From: a virus
DNA length: 29,529 nt
Strand: one strand, 5' to 3'
Virus record (IMG/VR): IMGVR_UViG_3300044576_000022
Location: 1-29,529 of that record
Each line of letters opens with the position of its first letter. The first letter of the stretch is position 1. Positions 23,574-29,529 of the stretch are shown here, one piece after another. A program made the position numbers and the translations under genes. The notes under the pieces were generated by a model. The model was given only the letters and a program-made list of their open reading frames with translations, was not told the origin of the DNA and made no database searches.

Positions 23574-25092
23574 CTGTTTCTCCTTTTAGTGTTGGGATGA
23601 TATTTTTAAGTCTTAAAGCCTTTAGCTTCTCCTCGAATAGCTTGTCTAATACGCTTAGGTATCTCTTAGCTCCCTCTATATCCTGCATCTCCACATGGGT
23701 CTTAGCATTTTGCATAGCTGAACCCTCTGCTTGAGTGATGTTATTTAGTAATATTTCACCATTTACTGCACCAACTCCTGCATTGATAGATACAAAGAAT
23801 TTGATATTTTTTGTTCTGTCAACTCCATACAGAAGTGGCGTGGTATCATATTTATAGATGAGTCTTACCATGCGTCTTATGGCAGGTTCAAAAAAGCTTT
23901 CATTCATAGCACGGATAATATCTCCCACTACTACATTTCCCTCTTCCGATAAGATACTCATACCTGTAGCTGTCTGATACTTGCTTCCGTTATCCACTAT
24001 TCCCTGTGATGCTTTTGTTACACCACTCACCTCTTGCATCTCTGTATCAAGTCTATCTGTATGAAATATTGATACATCCACTCTAGGGATAGGCACCTGC
24101 TCTACTTCACTAAGATTTGATACAGTCACCTTTTTTCTACCACTTGCTAAATCACTCTCATTAAGCCCAGAGGTCTTAGTTGCCATATATTGTGGATTAA
24201 AAGTCTTGTCTATAGCGTCTATCTGCTGGTTCCGTATAATGGTGTACTCTTCTTGTAGTGGTATCATTGACTCTATGAAACTTGCACCATACGCCTCTAC
24301 TACATTTGTTTCATTTATCCCTACAAACTGTGGGTCAATATTTCCTATAATAAAGGGTAGTCCGTCTTTAAGGACTTCATCTGTTCTAATAAATGTCTGG
24401 TCTGGTAATACTGTGGATACAAGCCATTTTCCATTCTGGTATCTATACACATCATGCACTTCTACTCTTGATGCGTCTCCAATATCAACTGTAGATACTT
24501 TGGTGCCAAGCTCTGTTTGTCCTACATAATTTTTCCACTTGAACTTACGCCCAAACTGTGAGCGTAATCTACCTACTGTTGTGAATACTCTGTTTACACA
24601 ATATTGAATATCAAATACACTGGTTGCATTTGGGTCTATAAATAGGTCTCTTATCTTTACCCTATTTATAGACAAATGTTTGCCACTCCAATATATCTTT
24701 ACAATAGGCGTACCATATACAAGTGCATCTATGACAGATGGTTTGAAGCGTGTGTAAAGATTGATACGCTTAGTCGTCCAATTATCCAGTGCTTTTTGTA
24801 ATTTTTCTACATCTTCAAAGCCCTCATCTGTTGGATACTCTGGTACCAACTTAGCAAATTCATCATTTTCAAAGTACGTTTTCATAATAGAAATCATCAC
24901 TTTTCTAACTTTTGCCTTGATAACTTTAGGCGTTATATGGCTTTTTCGTCTTGATTTTAGGCTTTTAACCACAGATGGGTGCAATACATTATTGTATCCT
25001 GCCTCTAACTCTTCAAATGAGTATCTGTATAAGTCATACCCTTTTTTAGCTTCTGATATTAAAAGCAACACTCTCTCTTGATTTTTATTCAT
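23419..25092 (-). CDS. Portal protein
   Basis: A portal protein of 557 residues forms the dodecameric DNA channel at one capsid vertex. Recognisable elements: RFKPSVIDALVYGTPIVKIYW (the 'G-T-x-x-x-K' strand), the DLFIDPNATSVFDIQYCVNRVFTT segment typical of podoviral portals, VVEAYGASFIESMIPLQEEYTIIRNQQIDAIDKTFNPQ (long helix), SGVTKASQG...YQTATGMSILSEEGN and a late helix (AMQNAKTHVEMQDIEGAKRYL). The C-terminus is acidic and Gln/Gly-rich. It follows the terminase block and precedes scaffold and capsid genes, the standard order. I use ATG 25092 (AAGGA with proper spacing); ATG 25101 is the alternative. Overlaps the HTH gene by 8 bases. Confidence 0.85.
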   Translation of the reverse strand: MNKNQERVLLLISEAKKGYDLYRYSFEELEAGYNNVLHPSVVKSLKSRRKSHITPKVIKAKVRKVMISIMKTYFENDEFAKLVPEYPTDEGFEDVEKLQKALDNWTTKRINLYTRFKPSVIDALVYGTPIVKIYWSGKHLSINRVKIRDLFIDPNATSVFDIQYCVNRVFTTVGRLRSQFGRKFKWKNYVGQTELGTKVSTVDIGDASRVEVHDVYRYQNGKWLVSTVLPDQTFIRTDEVLKDGLPFIIGNIDPQFVGINETNVVEAYGASFIESMIPLQEEYTIIRNQQIDAIDKTFNPQYMATKTSGLNESDLASGRKKVTVSNLSEVEQVPIPRVDVSIFHTDRLDTEMQEVSGVTKASQGIVDNGSKYQTATGMSILSEEGNVVVGDIIRAMNESFFEPAIRRMVRLIYKYDTTPLLYGVDRTKNIKFFVSINAGVGAVNGEILLNNITQAEGSAMQNAKTHVEMQDIEGAKRYLSVLDKLFEEKLKALRLKNIIPTLKGETDEQRPDGDADDEQYEAGNYSEADEAGFGGNVQQQGVQYLPNGDAGAVQQAF

Positions 25093-25555
25093 CTGTATCA
25101 TCCTTTATTCTTTTTTTAATTCTCTGTATTCTTCGTCTATTAAAGCCTGTTGCCATCTCTATCTGACGTGTACTCCAATCTGCCTTTAGTAAATCCTCTA
25201 TGATAAGGTACTCCGTCATTTGTACTGTTACTTTGTACTCACACGCATAGTCATCTCCCTTTCTAAGTAACAGTATTGGGTCTCCAAATAACATCTCTGC
25301 TCTTCTAAATAATTTGGGTATCTTTGTTTTAGAAAATCCATTAACTCTATAAAGAGGCATATTAAGTGCTTTTGATATTTGTTCATTTGTAAACCCTGCA
25401 TCTTTGAAAGTTTGAACAAATAATTTTGCAACATCACGCTCTTTAATAGAGAACTCTACTGAGCCTATTTTTTTTACAATCTGATGAAGTATAAAGATAT
25501 GATTATCTACAATATCCCTTACACGCCATCTATTTATCTCGCTACTACTTACCAC
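25085..25555 (-). CDS. Helix-turn-helix DNA-binding protein between terminase and portal
   Basis: A 156-residue protein with a GTG start preceded by GGAGGT inside the terminase gene end. Two helix-turn-helix-like segments are visible: GFTNEQISKALNMPLYRVNGFSK (about residues 53-75) and WSTRQIEMATGFNRRRIQRIKKRIK near the C-terminus, the latter strongly basic. This is the pattern of resolvase- or sigma-type HTH units. Its place in the packaging operon suggests a DNA-packaging helper, or a late-gene regulator that might act on the conserved late elements. No family recognised; function is inference. Confidence 0.65.
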   Translation of the reverse strand: MVSSSEINRWRVRDIVDNHIFILHQIVKKIGSVEFSIKERDVAKLFVQTFKDAGFTNEQISKALNMPLYRVNGFSKTKIPKLFRRAEMLFGDPILLLRKGDDYACEYKVTVQMTEYLIIEDLLKADWSTRQIEMATGFNRRRIQRIKKRIKDDTDE

Positions 25556-26940
25556 GTACCACCTCCATAGTTGTATGCACTTAGCTCACTATCTACAGAT
25601 ACTCCTATTTGGGCATCATTATCCTCTTCCTCTATATAAATCATTCTCTCACAAGTTAATGCAAGTGCATCAGATTTATCTGGTGAACGTCCAAGCTCTT
25701 TTTTAATTTCATCTTTCTCTACAAGCTGTAGCTTACCAGTAGAAGAGATTTTGTATTTCTGTGCCATAAGCTCACCGATAAGCTCATCATCATCTGGCAT
25801 CTTTCCATCTGCCAAAATCTCTTTAAGCGTGTAGTACCATTCTGCTCTTTTGTTATGATATTTTTTACTGTCGCTTGCTTGATTTGAACCCTTAACCCCT
25901 ACTACAATGTCTAATCCCTTATCAAAACACACAGCAGATAATGATGAGCCTATACCAACAGCATCTGCAAATATGACTGACGGCTTTCTATGAGAGTTGT
26001 TATATTCAAAGATTAACCACCCTGCAATATCTGGTAGGGTTAATCCACTTCTTGCTGTAATCTCATAAAACTCTTTACCTCTACGCTTAACAAGTACAGT
26101 CTTATCATCTCCAAAGTCTGCAATATCAATACCCCAAACTTCTCCACCACTATTATCGAATACTGTAGCTTGTGACGCATCCTCTACCTCCTGCAAAGAG
26201 AACACGGCATTTGATGATTGTTTAGGGAACTCGCCTTTAACACGCACTCTATAAACATCACTATCTTCACCGTACTGTCTCTTTTTCTCTTCTACCCACT
26301 TCTTAGATACGTTCTCTGTCTCTTCTGCATTGAACTGATAACAATTCCATTGCCAACGGTTCTTATGGTGAGAGTCATAGAAATACCCCTCTACCCTTGT
26401 AGGGTTGGCTGTCATAATGACTAAGGTGTTATCCCCAGTCATTGCACCCTCTGCCACTTCAAAGATAACTTGTGGAATACCAGATGCTTCATCGATAATA
26501 AACGCTAAGTTGGTAGCGTGAAATCCTTGTAGTGCTTCTGGTTGGTCTTTACGTGCTGTACGTGGTACTGCAAAACTACCATTAGCATAGTCAATCTTTT
26601 CAGTCTTTACCTCTACTTCATTCTTTAATTGGTCTGGCATCTTGTCTCGCCACTTTTTAATCTCTGGCATAAGCAAGTCATAGAGTTGGTGTCCTGTAGG
26701 TGCTGTCATTGGTATCTTTGCATCTTCCTTAAAAATGCCCCACCATAGGACTATCCAAGATAATAAAGCCGTTTTACCTGTACCATGCCCTGACCGTATA
26801 GAAATCTTAGTAGCACCATTATCAATATCACGTATGACTTGTAGCTGTTGCTTTGACGGCTTAGATTTAAGCATTACCTTGATAAACACTTCAAGGCTTT
26901 TAGCAGATGCTTTAACTAAGAGTAGGTCTTGTTTAGTCAT
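25549..26940 (-). CDS. terL: Terminase large subunit (ATPase and nuclease)
   Basis: A 463-residue packaging motor that cuts concatemeric DNA and drives it into the prohead through the portal. ATPase: Walker A SGHGTGKT (50-57), Walker B LAFIIDEAS with D150 and E151, coupling motif IMTANPT (~175-181). Nuclease (RNase H-like): WGIDIADFGDDKT (D272), SVIFADAVGIGSS (D326) and SPDKSDALAL (D424), the expected metal ligands. Length is typical. I start at ATG 26940, which overlaps the stop region of the 46-aa gene; an in-frame ATG at 26976 lies deeper inside that gene. The catalytic residues look intact, so the gene should be functional. Confidence 0.93.
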   Translation of the reverse strand: MTKQDLLLVKASAKSLEVFIKVMLKSKPSKQQLQVIRDIDNGATKISIRSGHGTGKTALLSWIVLWWGIFKEDAKIPMTAPTGHQLYDLLMPEIKKWRDKMPDQLKNEVEVKTEKIDYANGSFAVPRTARKDQPEALQGFHATNLAFIIDEASGIPQVIFEVAEGAMTGDNTLVIMTANPTRVEGYFYDSHHKNRWQWNCYQFNAEETENVSKKWVEEKKRQYGEDSDVYRVRVKGEFPKQSSNAVFSLQEVEDASQATVFDNSGGEVWGIDIADFGDDKTVLVKRRGKEFYEITARSGLTLPDIAGWLIFEYNNSHRKPSVIFADAVGIGSSLSAVCFDKGLDIVVGVKGSNQASDSKKYHNKRAEWYYTLKEILADGKMPDDDELIGELMAQKYKISSTGKLQLVEKDEIKKELGRSPDKSDALALTCERMIYIEEEDNDAQIGVSVDSELSAYNYGGGTW

Positions 26941-27073
26941 TTGTGTACCACTCTTTATTTGGCATCTTTCCTGCAAGATATTCTGCTACTTTAGCCACAG
27001 AAAACGCTATCGTGACTACACTCAATAATATTGCTTCCACTATAAATACAAAGGGCAATAATAATTTCCTCAT
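26933..27073 (-). CDS. Small membrane protein in the packaging operon (46 aa)
   Basis: A 46-residue protein, MRKLLLPFVFIVEAILLSVV followed by TIAFSVAKVAEYLAGKMPNK and EWYTND. It has one long hydrophobic segment (residues 4-26) and a short charged tail. Its ATG overlaps the previous stop (ATGA), with AAGGA 9 bases upstream, and its stop overlaps the terminase start. The tight packing on both sides and the membrane segment argue for a real gene. Function unknown; possibilities include a small superinfection-exclusion or lysis-related protein. Confidence 0.65.
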   Translation of the reverse strand: MRKLLLPFVFIVEAILLSVVTIAFSVAKVAEYLAGKMPNKEWYTND

Positions 27074-27216
27074 TTCAACAATTCCTTTTGTATTCTTATT
27101 TCAGTTCTTATTGCATCGCAATCGTTTTTTCTAACGGCTTTTTCCATGCGTTCAATGGATAGCCTTAATTTGTGTCTTATTACTACAATCTCTGAAAATG
27201 CATCACTTAGCTTCAT
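27070..27216 (-). CDS. Small helical protein in the packaging operon (48 aa)
   Basis: A 48-residue protein, MKLSDAFSEIVVIRHKLRLS then IERMEKAVRKNDCDAIRTEIRIQKELLK, predicted as one or two charged amphipathic helices. ATG 27216 overlaps the previous stop (ATGA) with GGGAG 7 bases upstream, so I reject the start at 27294, which lies well inside the preceding gene. No family recognised. Confidence 0.65.
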   Translation of the reverse strand: MKLSDAFSEIVVIRHKLRLSIERMEKAVRKNDCDAIRTEIRIQKELLK

Positions 27217-27482
27217 TTTTTTTGCTCCCATTTGTTGCATCCAAAGTCCATAGGTGGACAAGATACTACATTCATTCCTGCATCGTTGGCACAACAGTCA
27301 ATGTAGTTAAATTGGTCGTGTGGATTATTTTGTGGCATTACAATCTTATAGTGCTCACAGTTCCCACAAGTCCTTGACTCAAAATCGTCAAATATCAAAT
27401 CTACCAAATCATCTCCATCTGGCTCATCGTGTAGCATCATTCTCTGCTCTTTTACATAAGTCTTATACTGTTCTCTATTCAT
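27213..27482 (-). CDS. Cysteine-rich putative zinc-binding protein (89 aa)
   Basis: An 89-residue protein with an acidic first half (DEPDGDDLVDLIFDDFES) and a cysteine cluster in the second: TCGNCEHY, then DCCAND, VSCPP and FGCNKWE. The CxxC ... C ... FGCxxWE pattern recurs in small phage and prophage proteins and probably binds zinc. ATG 27482 lies just before the end of the small terminase gene with GGAGG six bases upstream. Function unknown; possibly a nucleic-acid or protein-binding accessory of the packaging module. Confidence 0.65.
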   Translation of the reverse strand: MNREQYKTYVKEQRMMLHDEPDGDDLVDLIFDDFESRTCGNCEHYKIVMPQNNPHDQFNYIDCCANDAGMNVVSCPPMDFGCNKWEQKK

Positions 27483-28053
27483 TCTGTGCCTCCATAGCAT
27501 CTACTTCAATTACATCTTTATCATCTGGCTTACTAAGTAAGTTCTTTATGAACACATCTACCTCTTCATCTCCAATAGCAGAACTTGCTAACTGTTCAGA
27601 GATAGATAGATTTACATTCACATCAATCTTCTTAGTTAGCATCCCTGTGAACTTCAAAGATGTTTCAATGGCTTTCAGCTTATCGTTCAACTGTATCTGC
27701 ACCACTGCACCTGTCTCTGGGTCGTACTTAATACTTTTGATAGCATCAAGGTACTCTGGCTCAATATCATCTTTGATAACACCAGTCCGTAAATCTACAA
27801 AGTCTGCCAACGTAGCATTTTGTATATTCATAAGCTTCTTTAGTGACGCAGAAGAGCTAAGCTCCATTTCCTTAACAGCGTTATCCACAATCTTCTTAAA
27901 CTCTTTCATTGCCATAGGCTTACGCATAATCTCATCGTGACGCTTGCGTGGTGTGTACGCACCGAAAATTTTTGAGAGGCATTTCCGCTCATCGTGGCAC
28001 TGTGCAAAACAATGTAGGTATCTTAGTTCGTGGTCGCTAAGGTAGTTAGACAT
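27475..28053 (-). CDS. terS: Putative terminase small subunit
   Basis: A 192-residue protein. The N-terminal part (MSNYLSDHELRYLHCFAQCHDERKCLSKIFGAYTPRKRHDEIMRKP) looks like a helix-turn-helix region. A helical middle follows (MAMKEFKKIVDNAVKEMELSSSASLKKLMNIQNATLADFVDLRTGVIKD), then an acidic C-terminus. DNA-binding N-terminus, helical oligomerisation core and place as first gene of the packaging operon fit a small terminase that recognises the packaging site. 'TLADFVDLRTGVIKDD' is close to a segment seen in several small terminases. I start at ATG 28053 (AAGGA 8 bases upstream) rather than 28089. Evidence is moderate: pattern plus context. Confidence 0.65.
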   Translation of the reverse strand: MSNYLSDHELRYLHCFAQCHDERKCLSKIFGAYTPRKRHDEIMRKPMAMKEFKKIVDNAVKEMELSSSASLKKLMNIQNATLADFVDLRTGVIKDDIEPEYLDAIKSIKYDPETGAVVQIQLNDKLKAIETSLKFTGMLTKKIDVNVNLSISEQLASSAIGDEEVDVFIKNLLSKPDDKDVIEVDAMEAQNE

Positions 28054-28165
28054 TAGTATATTCCTTAGTGTTATTAATGTATTGCTCATCAGTGCAAAGT
28101 CGAATTGGTGATGAAAAAGTGGTTTGAGTCAGTGTGGGGTGTATATAACATCTCGCACTGAAATT

Positions 28166-28180
28166 TAGGGGGTGGGGGTC
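28166..28180 (+). repeat. G-tract inverted repeat, left copy
   Basis: TAGGGGGTGGGGGTC. The reverse complement of 28715-28730 reads TAGGGGGTCGGGGGTC: the same sequence with one extra C. The two copies are 534 bases apart and bracket the CTTAAC cluster. Confidence 0.65.
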
Positions 28181-28424
28181 GGTCAATGTTGTCGTATAGT
28201 GTGGTATCGTGTAGCCTTGTGACTGCCAACCGTGTAAGGTGTTCGAGGTACACGCCCAATACAAGGGCAATACAGCAGGACTGTAGGCTAATTGACACAG
28301 AACCACCACGCCAACGCTAACAACTAAGCCGATAAGCCCACGTTTTACCCTCTTATACGTGCAGGAAGTGGAGAACTTACTCACAAACGCCCCACGCCAC
28401 AACCACCAAACCCCACCTAAAGCC

Positions 28425-28561
28425 CTTAACGCTAATCTCTTAACACTCTTAAAGCAATCCTTATCAAATGTAATAATGCTACAATCCTTAACACTCTTCA
28501 AGATGTTCTTAACAGATAGCAAACGATAACAACCCTTAACACTTAACAGCAGACTCTTAAC
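28425..28561. repeat. CTTAAC (GTTAAG) repeat cluster
   Basis: CTTAAC occurs at 28425, 28439, 28487, 28508, 28535, 28542 and 28556; ATTAAC follows at 28586 and 28626. CTTAACACTCTT is exact at 28439 and 28487, and CTTAACACTT at 28535 is close to it. All copies have the same orientation. This looks like an array of binding sites. Confidence 0.6.
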
Positions 28562-28671
28562 AAATCTCATAAGCTCATAAGAGTAATTAACACTAAGCTT
28601 TCTAAGTTCTGCTACTTGATGCAAGATTAACCCCTTTAAATCTTATTAATTATTTAATATCTTCCGCCATC

Positions 28672-28706
28672 GCTATAAAGACTCTAAAGTCTTAAAAGCT
28701 ATAAAG
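28672..28706. repeat. GCTATAAAG direct repeat flanking a small hairpin
   Basis: GCTATAAAG at 28672-28680 and 28698-28706, 26 bases apart. Between them AAGACT (28678-28683) pairs with AGTCTT (28688-28693) over a four-base loop. No T-run, so not a clear terminator. Confidence 0.45.
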
Positions 28707-28714
28707 CTAAGTAA

Positions 28715-28730
28715 GACCCCCGACCCCCTA
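28715..28730 (-). repeat. G-tract inverted repeat, right copy
   Basis: GACCCCCGACCCCCTA on the plus strand, inverse of 28166-28180 apart from one inserted base. The reverse strand carries two runs of five G. Confidence 0.65.
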
Positions 28731-28783
28731 TAACAAATCCATACTAAAATTATATCTTAATAGTTCATTTGTGCATCTTATAT

Positions 28784-28802
28784 ACGTGCGTAACACGTGC
28801 GT
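28784..28802. promoter_or_regulatory. Tandem ACGTGCGT operator-like repeat
   Basis: ACGTGCGT at 28784-28791 and again at 28795-28802, start to start 11 bases, one turn of the helix; CACGTG lies at the junction. Placed about 190 bases upstream of the first rightward gene. Likely a repressor or activator site; the protein is not in the window. Confidence 0.45.
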
Positions 28803-28933
28803 GATACTATATAACGCTAAATAATCCTTATGAGTATTAAGCCTTTAAATCCCTGCATAACGCTATTTGATGCGAATTTTAACAAATTTCACTAAAATAC
28901 AAGTAATTTAATATTAATTTAAGTTTACTATGT

Positions 28934-28939
28934 CATAAT
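28934..28939 (+). promoter_or_regulatory. Candidate extended -10 box of the rightward operon
   Basis: TGTCATAAT (extended -10, TG-n-CATAAT) lies about 50 bases before ATG 28989, after a strongly AT-rich stretch with periodic T-tracts. Would give a ~43-base leader. Confidence 0.45.
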
Positions 28940-28988
28940 TGCACTACAAGACAATACAGTCTTAAACTTTTAGCCATTGGAGGCACAC

Positions 28989-29096
28989 ATGAGAACAAAA
29001 CAACTAAAAGTTCTTATAGAACTGGGAGTCAAGACGGCAGAACAAGCAGGACGGATATATAATCTTTATAAGGTTTTAAATCATGAAAAAGCTTAA
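28989..29096 (+). CDS. Small phage protein (35 aa)
   Basis: MRTKQLKVLIELGVKTAEQA followed by GRIYNLYKVLNHEKA. A basic helical peptide with an ideal ribosome site (TTGGAGG, 5 bases from the ATG), the best in the rightward cluster, so translation is likely. The segment VKTAEQAGRIYNLYKV has a helix-turn-helix feel but is too short to classify. First gene of the rightward operon; its end overlaps the next start by 14 bases. Confidence 0.55.
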   Translation: MRTKQLKVLIELGVKTAEQAGRIYNLYKVLNHEKA

Positions 29097-29175
29097 ACGA
29101 TACACAAAAATAACCCTACTTTGGTTATGGCAGGTTAGAGGAATTTTGATAGCATTTGCTATTCTTAATATTTGA
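29083..29175 (+). CDS. Tiny membrane peptide (30 aa)
   Basis: MKKLKRYTKITLLWLWQVRG followed by ILIAFAILNI. A basic N-terminus and one hydrophobic stretch fit a single-span membrane peptide. It starts inside the end of the 35-aa gene with AAGG about 11 bases upstream, so coupling is likely. No family recognised; at this size the call is tentative. Confidence 0.4.
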   Translation: MKKLKRYTKITLLWLWQVRGILIAFAILNI

Positions 29176-29214
29176 ACATTAGTACAATTAAACAAAATAG
29201 GATATAATGAGATT

Positions 29215-29400
29215 ATGAAGCGAGAAACATTAAAAGAGATTGGAAAGTATCATCTTGATATTTCCAAAATTTTAGCAGGTTTGTCTATTGTTTCACCTAT
29301 AATAAAAGACGAGAGCGTATCATTATATGCTTTCGGTTTTGTAGGTGTTGTAGTAGTCATTGGTTTTATATTTATAAATAAAGGGGCTAAAGATGAATGA
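29215..29400 (+). CDS. Small membrane protein, two spans (61 aa)
   Basis: A 61-residue protein: a charged N-terminus (MKRETLKEIGKYHLDISK), a first hydrophobic stretch (ILAGLSIVSPII), a short acidic loop (KDESVS) and a second span (LYAFGFVGVVVVIGFIFI) ending NKGAKDE. The ribosome site is poor (GAG). A TATAAT at 29203-29208 would start transcription almost on the ATG, so either it is not a promoter or the transcript is leaderless. Unknown function; small two-span proteins of this kind are frequent in phage early regions. Confidence 0.55.
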   Translation: MKRETLKEIGKYHLDISKILAGLSIVSPIIKDESVSLYAFGFVGVVVVIGFIFINKGAKDE

Positions 29401-29497
29401 AGCTATCATTACAGTCGCAAGTATGACTATTATCTTAGGGTTGGTTGCGTTGGCTATTGATTATTATCAAAATAAACACAAACACAACACCCATTAA
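29393..29497 (+). CDS. Small single-span membrane protein (34 aa)
   Basis: MNEAIITVASMTIILGLVAL followed by AIDYYQNKHKHNTH. One membrane segment near the N-terminus and a His/Lys-rich tail. AGGGG lies 6-7 bases before the ATG, and the start overlaps the previous stop by 8 bases, so it is coupled to the 61-aa gene. No family recognised. Confidence 0.5.
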   Translation: MNEAIITVASMTIILGLVALAIDYYQNKHKHNTH

Positions 29498-29499
29498 GC

Positions 29500-29518
29500 A
29501 CCTCTCAAAGAGAGAGGT
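29500..29518. other. Hairpin after the rightward small genes
   Basis: ACCTCTC pairs with GAGAGGT over AAAGA, three bases after the stop of the 34-aa gene. It is followed by TAAAAGCCC, not a T-run, so an intrinsic terminator is doubtful; the window ends here. Confidence 0.4.
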
Positions 29519-29529
29519 TAAAAGCCCAC

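Larger units (their letters stand above)
28054..28988. other. Non-coding control region between divergent phage operons
   Basis: About 935 bases without a convincing gene, between leftward late genes and a rightward small-gene cluster. It contains a G-tract inverted repeat (28166-28180 / 28715-28730), AACGCTAA at 28313, 28428 and 28813 (plus AACGCTAT at 28859), seven CTTAAC sites in 28425-28561, a direct repeat around a hairpin (28672-28706) and a tandem ACGTGCGT (28784-28802). The left part is more C-rich than the rest of the phage; the right part is AT-rich. Such layouts are typical of phage origins or switch regions. On the reverse strand a 192-codon open frame crosses it, which I do not accept as a gene. 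Confidence 0.6.

Noticed and set aside
27320-27940. 206-codon plus-strand open frame
   Set aside because: Lies opposite the small terminase and the Cys-rich gene, which have good ribosome sites and operon packing; Ser-rich shadow sequence.
28425-28561. CRISPR array
   Set aside because: Repeats are only 6-12 bases with irregular spacing; no spacer structure.
28046-28624. 192-codon open frame on the reverse strand (TTG start, AAAGGGG upstream)
   Set aside because: It spans the repeat-rich control region and the ribosome site of the small terminase. Its repeated SVK residues simply reflect the GTTAAG repeats, and the Cys/Trp/His-rich sequence looks like no protein family. Kept as non-coding, though the upstream AAAGGGG leaves some doubt.
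28166-28730. G-tract inverted repeats as ends of an insertion sequence
   Set aside because: No transposase and no target duplication visible between or beside them; kept only as an inverted repeat.

Overview
The window is the junction between a bacterial chromosome and an integrated phage. The left 2 kb is host DNA: an RhlE-type DEAD-box helicase, a DUF6172-type small protein, the first codons of a third gene, and a tRNA-Arg(CCU). The AT-rich base composition, the DUF6172-type protein and the helicase tail suggest a Campylobacterota host (Sulfurimonas/Sulfurovum-like). That assignment is inferred from protein style, not proven. From about 2050 to the right edge everything looks like phage. 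The tRNA 3' end is the natural candidate for the left attachment site. No integrase, second attachment site, lysogeny repressor or replication gene lies in the window, so the prophage continues past the right edge.

Almost all phage genes are on the minus strand and run right to left in late-gene order. Packaging comes first: small terminase (28053-27475), three tiny genes, large terminase (26940-25549), a helix-turn-helix protein. Head genes follow: portal, an overlapping small gene, a protein ending in a DUF2829/Tad2-like domain, scaffold-like protein, SU10-type major capsid protein and a head-tail adaptor-like protein. Then come about a dozen tail or virion genes (20.7-8.8 kb), mostly unrecognised; they include a protein of 14-residue coiled-coil repeats and a proline-rich protein. 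Next are a 357-aa virion-type protein and a ~1490-aa ejection-type polyvalent protein with an HEIQH zincin motif. The block ends with a lysis cassette (holin-like protein, small membrane protein, overlapping spanin pair). No tape measure, sheath or tail-tube gene is visible, which fits a short-tailed (podovirus-like) particle with an SU10/phiEco32-like capsid.

A ~930-bp stretch without a convincing gene (28054-28988) separates the leftward late genes from a rightward cluster of four very small, mostly membrane-spanning proteins. It holds a G-tract inverted repeat, a CTTAAC repeat cluster, AACGCTAA copies and an ACGTGCGT direct repeat one helical turn apart. It is probably the phage control and/or origin region.

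The most distinctive unexplained signal is a 29-nt element found twice on the minus strand, upstream of the capsid gene and of a tail gene. Each copy abuts a hairpin, and both contain GCGACAA followed by AAAGACTATATCTA. The GCGACA part recurs in two more intergenic gaps (13.77 and 3.29 kb). I interpret this as a phage-specific promoter or RNA-processing signal for the late operons.
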